This document shows positions 1 to 5,734 of a stretch of DNA of 20,514 nucleotides, one piece after another (the first letter of the stretch is position 1; the number at the start of each line of letters is the position of its first letter). The stretch is from assembly GCA_937891425.1 (NCBI GenBank), contig CALAGD010000015.1, positions 1 through 20,514 on the forward strand, in the 5' to 3' direction. Below the pieces are notes generated by a model. The model did no database searches. It worked only from the letters and a program-made list of their open reading frames with translations, and was not told where the DNA came from. The stretch comes from an uncultured Pigmentiphaga sp. (GTDB taxonomy: Bacteria > Pseudomonadota > Gammaproteobacteria > Burkholderiales > Burkholderiaceae_B). The translations under genes were made by a program, and so were the position numbers.

Positions 1-53
1 TGGCAGGCCGAGGTCGTGCCCGGCACTGGAGCAGTCGTTTGTGCTCGCGCAGC

Positions 54-90
54 AACCCCGCGTGCTTCGGCTCGCGGGGTTTTCCTTTTT
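54..90 (+). terminator. Rho-independent terminator of an upstream plus-strand unit
   Basis: A 9-bp stem, AACCCCGCG (54-62) with CGCGGGGTT (73-81), encloses an inner GC/GC pair closing a TTCG tetraloop (66-69). It is followed by TTTCCTTTTT (81-90). The T tract lies only on the plus-strand 3' side, so it ends a gene to the left of the window rather than the minus-strand gene at 104. The first 50 bases show no recognisable gene end. Confidence 0.85.
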
Positions 91-103
91 GGGGTGTGAA
101 AGC

Positions 104-748
104 CTAGAAGAGCAGGGTCGACAGGCGGCGGCGGTAGGCTGAAACCAGCTGCGGCTGGTCGGCGGCGAGATTGAACACCTCGATCATTTTCTTGCGCCCG
201 ATGTCGTCCTCGAAACCGCGGTCGCGCTGCACGATTTCCAGCAAGGCATCCATGGCTTCGGCCCAGGCCTTGCGTTCGATGCGCAGATTGGCCAGTTGCA
301 GCCAGCCGGGCAGATTGTCGGGTTGGGTCTCCAGCGAACGCGCCAGCGCGACCTCTTCCTCGGTGGCAGGGTCGGGTTCGGGAACGGGAGGTTCTTCGGG
401 CTCTTCTTCCGGTTCGGCTTCGTCGACGGGTGGCAGCAGGCGATCGATGAACTGACGGATCTGGGCTTCAGGCAACAGCCCCATGAACTGGTCGACGGGG
501 CGGCCACCGACGAAGGCGACCACGAGCGGGATGCTGCGCACCTGGAAATGCATGGCGAGCTCGGGGTTTTCGTCGGTATTGATGCGGGCCAGCTTGAACC
601 GGCCGCCGTACTCTGCCTCGAGCTTGTCCAGGATGGGTTTGAGGTTGCGGCAGGGACCGCACCAGGGCGCCCAGAACTGCAGCAGCACCGGCGTGTGTCG
701 CGATGCCAGCAGTACTTCCGCTTCGAAGTTGGCAAGCGTAATGTCCAT
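104..748 (-). CDS. Thioredoxin-domain co-chaperone, CnoX/YbbN-like, with an intact CGPC
   Basis: This 214-residue protein has a thioredoxin fold (about 1-105), an acidic Pro/Glu-rich linker (about 107-130) and a C-terminal helical TPR-like part (about 130-214). The redox motif WCGPC is present (C30, C33), and the cis-proline loop SIP is at 72-74. There is no signal peptide, so it should be cytoplasmic. Thioredoxin plus TPR is the layout of CnoX (YbbN), a holdase that protects proteins from oxidation and hands them to GroEL. E. coli CnoX lacks a working CXXC, whereas this one keeps both cysteines and could also exchange disulfides. The protein is shorter than E. coli YbbN (about 284 residues), so fewer TPR helices are present. 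GGAAGGA lies six bases before the ATG and supports the start. It is transcribed divergently from purE; a small inverted repeat, AGGCGC-TT-GCGCCT (784-797), sits in its leader. Confidence 0.85.
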   Translation of the reverse strand: MDITLANFEAEVLLASRHTPVLLQFWAPWCGPCRNLKPILDKLEAEYGGRFKLARINTDENPELAMHFQVRSIPLVVAFVGGRPVDQFMGLLPEAQIRQFIDRLLPPVDEAEPEEEPEEPPVPEPDPATEEEVALARSLETQPDNLPGWLQLANLRIERKAWAEAMDALLEIVQRDRGFEDDIGRKKMIEVFNLAADQPQLVSAYRRRLSTLLF

Positions 749-869
749 GAGAATCCTTCCAGGAAAAATACCGATGCGGGGCGAGGCGCTTGCGCCTGGC
801 CCAGGCGGGTTGCCGACAGTTTAAGCCACACTCGCTTCCTGTCTGCCAGAAGGATACCGGGTGCAGGGG

Positions 870-875
870 TAAAAT
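870..875 (+). promoter_or_regulatory. Possible -10 element for the purE operon
   Basis: TAAAAT matches five of six consensus -10 bases and sits about 112 bases before the purE ATG. No good -35 hexamer is visible at the right distance, so this is only a candidate. I see no riboswitch-like fold between it and purE. Confidence 0.35.
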
Positions 876-986
876 TGCCTCATGGCAGTCCGAGCCCGCG
901 AGTTTGCGCACCATGTGGCGGTTGATCACGCAGTGTGCGGGCCCGTTCTTCAACTCCTCCCGGCCCAGCAACAGGAAAAAATCGAT

Positions 987-1490
987 ATGAGTCATTCTGC
1001 TTCCACGCCCCTCGTGGGGGTGGTCATGGGTTCGGCCAGCGACTGGGACATCATGCAGCACGCTGTCAACATCCTGGCCGAGTTTGGCGTTCCGTATGAA
1101 ACCCGGGTGGTGTCGGCGCACCGCATGCCACACGACATGGTCGAATACGGCAACACGGCGGTCGCGCGCGGCTTGCGTGCCATCATCGCCGGAGCCGGGG
1201 GCGCCGCCCATCTGCCTGGCATGCTGGCTGCGCTCACACGCGTGCCCGTGTATGGGGTACCGGTTCCGTCGCGCTACCTGCGTGGCGAAGACTCCTTGTT
1301 GTCCATCGTACAGATGCCGAAGGGCATTCCGGTGGCCACCTTCGCCATCGGGGAAGCGGGTGCCGCCAACGCGGCCCTGCATGTGGTAGCGGGCCTGGCA
1401 ACCACCGATCCCTCACTTGCGGAAAAACTGGACGCGTTTCGCGCGCGGCAAACCGCTGCAGCCCGAGCAATGGTGGTGCCGCCGCAATGA
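987..1490 (+). CDS. purE: N5-carboxyaminoimidazole ribonucleotide mutase (PurE, class I)
   Basis: PurE moves the carboxylate of N5-CAIR to C4, giving CAIR in de novo purine synthesis in the cytosol. The 167-residue product has the family size. It shows the phosphate-binding GSASDW near the N-terminus, the SAHRMP segment with the active-site histidine, GAGGAAHLPG, and the C-terminal run DSLLSIVQMPKGIPVATFAI. The frame is open upstream to about 882, but the conserved sequence begins only at the 987 ATG, and AGGA (973-976) precedes it. The next gene, purK, starts inside its stop codon (ATGA), so the two enzymes of this two-step route are translationally coupled. Confidence 0.96.
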   Translation: MSHSASTPLVGVVMGSASDWDIMQHAVNILAEFGVPYETRVVSAHRMPHDMVEYGNTAVARGLRAIIAGAGGAAHLPGMLAALTRVPVYGVPVPSRYLRGEDSLLSIVQMPKGIPVATFAIGEAGAANAALHVVAGLATTDPSLAEKLDAFRARQTAAARAMVVPPQ

Positions 1491-2710
1491 GTACTCATTA
1501 CGCAAACTCCAGGTCTGCCGGGCAGACGATCCTGCCGGGCCAGTGGCTGGGTGTGCTGGGTGGCGGCCAGCTGGGTCGCATGTTCTGTCACGCGGCGCAA
1601 CGCATGGGCTACCGCGTGGCGGTGCTTGAACCAGCACAGGACAGCCCGGCGGGAGCTTGTGCCGATCTGCACATCGTCGAAGCCTACGATTCGCCCGAGG
1701 GGTTGGTGCGTCTGGCCGAGCGCTGTGCCGCGGTCACGACCGAGTTCGAGAACGTGCCTGCTGACAGCCTGCGCTGGCTGGCGCAAAGGTGTCGGGTTGC
1801 GCCGCATGGTGATGCGGTCGCCCGAGTACAGGACCGCATCACCGAAAAGGCCTTTGTCGACGGGCTGGGCATACCGGTCGCACCCTATCGGCCCATCCAT
1901 ACCGTTGACGATCTCCACCACGTCCCCCAGACCCTTTTCCCTGGCATCCTGAAGCTCGCGCGCCTTGGTTACGATGGCAAAGGCCAGGCGGTCGTCGGCA
2001 ATCTTGCCGAGGCGCGCGCAGCATTCCTGCAAATGGGCGGCCAGCCATGCGTGCTCGAGGCGCGCCTCGACCTTGCCTGCGAAGTGTCGGTAGTCGTGGT
2101 GCGGGGCGCGGATGGTCGCATGGTCTGCTACCCGTTGTCGCAGAACGAACATCGGGGCGGCATTCTGGCCGTGTCGATGGTACCGGCCGTGGGCGTCACA
2201 AGCCCGCAGTTGGCGGACGAAGTCGCCGAGTACGGGCAACGCATCGCTGCGGGGCTCGATTACTGCGGGGTGCTGTGTGTTGAGTTTTTCGTCTTGCGTG
2301 ACGGACGCGTGGTCGTGAACGAAATTGCGCCTCGACCCCACAACAGCGGTCACTACACCATCGATGCCTGCATGACGAGCCAGTTCGAGCAGCAGGTTCG
2401 CACCCTGGCCGGCCTGCCTCTGGGCAGCCCGGCGATGCGCGCGCCCTCCGTGATGCTCAACATCCTGGGCGACCTCTGGTTCGATGCGGGCGGGCAGTTC
2501 CGCGAACCCGACTGGTCGGCGGTACTGGCGATACCGGGCGCCTGCCTGCATCTCTATGGCAAGCGTGAGGCACGCCGCGGCCGCAAGATGGGCCATGTCA
2601 CCTGCATTGGCGATGCCCTCGAAGATGCACTCGAGACAGCGCGTCAGGTGGGTGCCATTCTCGGCATTCCGGTAGCCGGTACCGGGCACCCTGAAGGCGA
2701 AACCCGATGA
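1487..2710 (+). CDS. purK: N5-carboxyaminoimidazole ribonucleotide synthetase (PurK)
   Basis: PurK uses ATP and bicarbonate to carboxylate AIR to N5-CAIR, the substrate of PurE. The 407-residue protein belongs to the ATP-grasp superfamily. GGGQLGRM (25-32) is the N-terminal preATP-grasp motif, TTEFENV lies around 84-90, and the metal/phosphate segment NEIAPRPHNSGHYT starts at N278. It has about 17 extra residues before the conserved core, so a later start cannot be excluded, but the ATGA overlap with purE fits the chosen ATG. Its own stop overlaps the next start in the same ATGA fashion, making a three-gene operon. Confidence 0.96.
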   Translation: MSTHYANSRSAGQTILPGQWLGVLGGGQLGRMFCHAAQRMGYRVAVLEPAQDSPAGACADLHIVEAYDSPEGLVRLAERCAAVTTEFENVPADSLRWLAQRCRVAPHGDAVARVQDRITEKAFVDGLGIPVAPYRPIHTVDDLHHVPQTLFPGILKLARLGYDGKGQAVVGNLAEARAAFLQMGGQPCVLEARLDLACEVSVVVVRGADGRMVCYPLSQNEHRGGILAVSMVPAVGVTSPQLADEVAEYGQRIAAGLDYCGVLCVEFFVLRDGRVVVNEIAPRPHNSGHYTIDACMTSQFEQQVRTLAGLPLGSPAMRAPSVMLNILGDLWFDAGGQFREPDWSAVLAIPGACLHLYGKREARRGRKMGHVTCIGDALEDALETARQVGAILGIPVAGTGHPEGETR

Positions 2711-3894
2711 ACCTGCAGCCCTGGTCGGATGCTACGGAACAGCTTGCGGTACGGCTGCTGCGCGCCGGCGAGCTCGTGGCCTTTCCGACAGAAACGGTAT
2801 ATGGCTTGGGCGCCGACGCCGCCAACCCGGCCGCAGTGAGGCGCATCTTCGAGGCCAAGGGCCGACCCGCCAACCACCCGGTCATCGTGCATCTCGCAGA
2901 TGCTTCGCGACTGGGTGAATGGGCGCGTGAAATACCCGACGTGGCGCACCGCCTGATCCGGGCTTTCTGGCCGGGTCCGCTCACCCTGGTCCTGAAGCGT
3001 GCACCCGGCGTGTCCGATGTGGTGACCGGGGGGCAGGACACGGTCGGCGTGCGCTGCCCGGCCCATCCCGTGGCACATGCGCTGATCGCGGCCTTCGCTG
3101 CCAGCGGCGGCAGCGGGGCGGTCGCGGCCCCGTCGGCCAACCGCTTCGGACGCATCAGCCCCACGCACGCGGAACATGTGGCCGAAGAGTTCGGTGATGC
3201 AATACCGCTCATCATCGACGGCGGAGACTGCGATGTCGGCCTCGAGTCCACCATCCTCGACCTGTCCGGTAATCTGCCTGTTCTCCTGCGTCCCGGGCGC
3301 ATTACGGCAGGCGAGATCGAGCAGATTGTGGGGCAGCCCGTGCTGCTGCCTGATGGACGGCGAGCCATCGAAGCATGGCCTGGCGCGCAACTGCCGGCGA
3401 ACGTGGAGGCAGGGCACCCCCGCGGAAGCGCGCCCGACAGCAAGGAGCCAGTCGCTGCCCACCCACCTGCCGTAGGGGCGGGCAAGGCAAGCCTGAACGT
3501 GCCGCGTGCCCCGGGAACACTCAAGGCGCATTATGCACCGCGCACTCCCCTCGAGCTTGTGTCCGCCGCGCAATTGACGCAGAGGGTGGAGCAGTTGAGG
3601 GCCTCGGGGCTACGCGTCGGGGTCTGGTCTTGGGTATTGCCGCCTGCGCTCGTGACCGCCAGGCAGGCCGGGGCAGACCATGTCCGAATGATCCGCTCGC
3701 CCGACGGCTCACTGCTCTGGCATGCTGCTCCGGCTTCCGCGCACGCGTATGGTCGGGCGCTCTATGGCACCTTGCGGCGTCTGGATGCCGCTGGCCTGGA
3801 TCGCATCCTCGTCGAAACGCCGCCTGTCGGACCCGGTTGGGAGGCCGTCCACGACCGCCTCGGCCGCGCACAGGTCGGGTCAGGGCAGTCCTAG
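2707..3894 (+). CDS. L-threonylcarbamoyladenylate synthase, Sua5 type
   Basis: This enzyme makes threonylcarbamoyl-AMP from threonine, bicarbonate and ATP, the first step of t6A37 modification of tRNAs reading ANN codons. The 395-residue protein has a YrdC domain at about 10-210, with FPTETVYGLGADA (26-38), KGRPANHPVIVHL (51-63) and APSANRFGRISPT (about 142-154). A second, Sua5-specific domain begins at PGTLKAHYAP (from residue 269). Sua5 proteins are usually about 320-350 residues. The excess is a Pro/Ala/Gly-rich linker of about 50 residues (about 215-265). The two-domain form separates it from single-domain TsaC. It is the last gene of the purEK operon by ATGA overlap, and no clear terminator follows. 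Confidence 0.93.
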   Translation: MNLQPWSDATEQLAVRLLRAGELVAFPTETVYGLGADAANPAAVRRIFEAKGRPANHPVIVHLADASRLGEWAREIPDVAHRLIRAFWPGPLTLVLKRAPGVSDVVTGGQDTVGVRCPAHPVAHALIAAFAASGGSGAVAAPSANRFGRISPTHAEHVAEEFGDAIPLIIDGGDCDVGLESTILDLSGNLPVLLRPGRITAGEIEQIVGQPVLLPDGRRAIEAWPGAQLPANVEAGHPRGSAPDSKEPVAAHPPAVGAGKASLNVPRAPGTLKAHYAPRTPLELVSAAQLTQRVEQLRASGLRVGVWSWVLPPALVTARQAGADHVRMIRSPDGSLLWHAAPASAHAYGRALYGTLRRLDAAGLDRILVETPPVGPGWEAVHDRLGRAQVGSGQS

Positions 3895-4380
3895 CAACGA
3901 CTTCAGCCTCACAAGGCCAGGGCAGTTCAGTCCCGACGGCTTTCAGCTGTTCGGAGTTTCCGGGCCGGGGCGCACGGTCATGCCTGGCGTCGACTTCACC
4001 TACCGGGGCATCTGCGGCCGTGCCGGTTCGCCGCCAGCCGCGGGGCCGACCCGGGCAGGGCGGCCTTCGGGGCAGCCGGCCGGGTGACGTGCAAGCCGAG
4101 TGCCACCGCAATCTGGCGCGAAGGCAACATTGGCATGCTCTGGGGCAGCGCGAAACTTGACAGTGATTCGGGCCTGGTGCTTGAATACGCCGTTGCAGTC
4201 GGCCCGTGCGCGGTTGTGCAGTGCCGTCACACAGGCGGGCCCTGTCCCCCATCGTCCGCATCGCGGGCGCAAGCCCTTGCAATGTGCTGCAGAGGGCCAC
4301 GAGTGGTGCCATCGCGCTCCGCTCTGACCCGCGTCGCCAAGCAATTCTGCCCCATAACACGCCATCCTTGAGAGGAATTA
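3895..4380. other. 486-base gap with no convincing gene
   Basis: Several open frames cross this stretch on both strands (for example the plus-strand frame ending at 4087, a GTG frame at 4084-4371 and a minus frame at 4000-4365). None shows a recognisable domain, a good ribosome binding site or a family-like length. The last part must carry the leader and promoter of the HU gene. It may hold a decayed gene, but I cannot identify one. Confidence 0.5.
4157..4186 (+). promoter_or_regulatory. Possible promoter for the HU gene
   Basis: A perfect -35 hexamer TTGACA (4157-4162) is followed after 18 bases by TTGAAT (4181-4186), a four-of-six -10 match. If used, it would give a leader of roughly 190 bases before the HU ATG. 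That is long, so a nearer promoter is also possible. Confidence 0.35.
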
Positions 4381-4653
4381 ATGAACAAAGCGGAACTCAT
4401 TGACCACATCGCCACGCAGGCCGACATTTCGCGCGCTGCCGCCACCCGCGCTCTTGATGCCGTCATCTCTGCGGTGACCGATTCGCTCAAAGCCGGCGAG
4501 GCCGTCACGCTGGTGGGCTTCGGTACGTTCGACGTATCTACTCGTGCTGCCCGTACCGGCCGTAACCCGCAAACCGGTGAAACCATCACCATCAAGGAAG
4601 CGCGCGTTCCCCGTTTCCGTCCGGGCAAAGCCCTCAAGGAAGCGGTCAACTGA
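4381..4653 (+). CDS. hupB: HU family DNA-binding nucleoid protein
   Basis: HU is a small dimeric protein that bends and compacts DNA in the nucleoid and assists replication, repair and transcription. The product is 90 residues, exactly the family size. It has the N-terminal helical MNKAELIDHIA segment, the GFGTF turn (46-50) and the arm signature GRNPQTGETI (60-69), whose proline (P63) intercalates into DNA. AGAGGA lies four bases before the ATG. It appears to be a single-gene unit. In many proteobacteria hupB lies just before ppiD, which here lies about 5.6 kb downstream beyond a tRNA and an iron operon. The family is certain; the hupB name rests on that context. Confidence 0.95.
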   Translation: MNKAELIDHIATQADISRAAATRALDAVISAVTDSLKAGEAVTLVGFGTFDVSTRAARTGRNPQTGETITIKEARVPRFRPGKALKEAVN

Positions 4654-4682
4654 ATCTGAACAGCAGGCATCTAGTGCGCCCC

Positions 4683-4730
4683 GGGCGGGCGCGCCTGCCT
4701 CGATGCAGCATCGATACCCGCCTGCCGTTT
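4683..4730 (+). terminator. Possible terminator hairpin after HU
   Basis: GGGCGGG (4683-4689) can pair with CCCGCCT (4717-4723). The loop contains its own perfect repeat TCGATGC-A-GCATCGA (4700-4714). Only a short TTT (4728-4730) follows, so termination here is plausible but not strong. Confidence 0.35.
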
Positions 4731-5164
4731 GACTGTCATTCGCGACCGATCTCGGCATTGCAATAGGGGCCTGCCTCGCGGCGGATGTGAATTCACGCTG
4801 TCGCCTTCTATTGTTGGTATTTATATAGCGTGCATGCAGCATGTAAGAATGGCTGTACGGTACGCTGCATGACAGGTTGTGCTGAGCCGCCAGGAACGCA
4901 ACCTGTATTCCTGTTTCTGCCAACAAATCAAATGAACCATCCACGGTTGCCGGCATGTCGCTTGAGGCGGTGCCGGGTGCGGTCATGGCATGGTACCTCG
5001 TCGGTGCCGGATGACCTGATTTGCACCAGAGCCAGGCGCGTGGATCTGGTGCCGCCTGAGGTTCAGCAGACCAGCCTGGTTTCGTTGGTGCAGAGACCGA
5101 AAGCCACCTACTTGCCAGGCCTGACCTCGGGTACGTGCTCTACACCAGGCAAAGCTTCGCATTT
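4731..5164. other. 434-base gap between HU and tRNA-Val
   Basis: No convincing gene is seen. A frame at 4830-5177 could encode 115 residues, but it has no ribosome binding site, no recognisable domain and runs into the tRNA promoter. The gap contains a local AT-rich patch (about 4808-4828) and an 8-bp inverted repeat, CATGCAGC (4833-4840) with GCTGCATG (4864-4871). Confidence 0.5.
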
Positions 5165-5169
5165 TTATG

Positions 5170-5175
5170 TACAAT
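5170..5175 (+). promoter_or_regulatory. -10 element of the tRNA-Val promoter
   Basis: TACAAT (five of six consensus) lies 39 bases before the tRNA and follows an AT-rich TTTTTATG. It is followed by a GC-rich discriminator (AGCCGCC), as is usual for stable-RNA promoters under stringent control. No clear -35 hexamer is visible 16-18 bases upstream. Confidence 0.55.
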
Positions 5176-5214
5176 AGCCGCCTCGACACGCAACAGCAGG
5201 CGTTGCTTTCTTCA

Positions 5215-5290
5215 GGGTGCTTAGCTCAGTTGGTAGAGCGGAGCCCTTACAAGGCTTAGGTCGGGGGTTCGAATCCCTCAGCACCCACCA
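5215..5290 (+). tRNA. tRNA-Val (anticodon UAC)
   Basis: The 76-base gene folds into a full cloverleaf. The acceptor stem is GGGTGCT (5215-5221) with AGCACCC (5280-5286). The D stem is GCTC/GAGC. The anticodon stem is GAGCC/GGCTT with one G-U pair, around loop CTTACAA (5246-5252), giving anticodon UAC (5248-5250), which reads valine codons. The T arm is GGGGG-TTCGAAT-CCCTC. The CCA end is encoded (5288-5290). No terminator is evident just downstream. Confidence 0.97.
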
Positions 5291-5653
5291 TCCTGATACC
5301 TCCCCGCACGTCACCGGTCCATATCTCGCGTCCCGTGTCTGCATCGGGCGCCGACATACGAATCTGGCCCGGTTTCATCTCGTCCGGTATCTGTCACGCC
5401 CTCCGGGATAACTCAGCCGCGCCTACGGTTATCCCGCGCCGTTCTGCAGTTGTCCAGCGGTTCGTACGATGCTTCCGCTTGTTGCCATGATCTCCTTGCG
5501 CGATTCCGGCACAGGACGGCCGTTCTTGCACACGTTGCTGTCTGACGGTCCCCAAGATCGCCATACCACCTCACGCCATCATCCTGCCGTCGTGGTGCTG
5601 CTGCTGCCTCTCCGGTCATGGCGTCGGTACGGTGCAACTTAAAAACAAAATTA
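5291..5653. other. 363-base gap between tRNA-Val and the iron operon
   Basis: No gene is supported. A minus-strand frame (5413-5673) starts inside the Fur-box region and looks like chance. The one clear structure is a 9-bp inverted repeat, CGGGATAAC (5404-5412) with GTTATCCCG (5428-5436), with a 15-base loop and no T tract. No repeat of the tRNA 3' end, which would mark an integration site, was found here. Confidence 0.55.
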
Positions 5654-5676
5654 CAAATAAGAATCAGTCTCATTTG
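5654..5676 (+). promoter_or_regulatory. Fur box upstream of the siderophore receptor
   Basis: CAAATAAGA (5654-5662) and TCTCATTTG (5668-5676) form an inverted repeat with eight of nine matches around ATCAG. The core resembles Fur boxes built from GATAAT/ATTATC hexamers. A -10-like TATAGT (5680-5685) follows at once, so a bound Fur dimer would cover the promoter. This fits repression by iron-loaded Fur. The site lies inside the upstream extension of the receptor frame, which helps place the real start after it. Confidence 0.75.
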
Positions 5677-5679
5677 TGT

Positions 5680-5685
5680 TATAGT
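5680..5685 (+). promoter_or_regulatory. -10 element of the iron operon promoter
   Basis: TATAGT (five of six consensus) abuts the Fur box, about 50 bases before the receptor ATG; TATAAA (5686-5691) is an overlapping alternative. No -35 match stands out because the -35 position falls inside the Fur box. Confidence 0.5.
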
Positions 5686-5734
5686 TATAAATGCCGGGTT
5701 TGCTCATCAAGAACCGCAACTTCCTTTTGAGACC

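Noticed and set aside
882..986. In-frame upstream extension of purE
   Set aside because: The 35 extra residues are not PurE-like, and the ATG at 987 has an AGGA upstream and gives the family length.
468..1382. 304-residue minus-strand open frame spanning the trx-purE gap
   Set aside because: It overlaps the thioredoxin gene in another frame and purE antisense. The stretch across the intergenic region looked briefly protein-like, but I could match it to no family.
1274..2689. 471-residue minus-strand open frame
   Set aside because: Antisense to purE and purK, with no recognisable motif; a codon-bias shadow.
4976..5010. Short reading WYLVGAG followed by stop, recalling the N-terminus of uroporphyrinogen methyltransferases
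   Set aside because: Only about seven residues agree and no homology continues in any frame, so chance is the simplest explanation.
4830..5177. 115-residue open frame before tRNA-Val
   Set aside because: No ribosome binding site, no domain, and it runs through the tRNA promoter.
5291..5653. tRNA-Val as the attachment site of an integrated island
   Set aside because: I found no duplicate of the tRNA 3' end before or after the iron operon and no integrase gene in the window.
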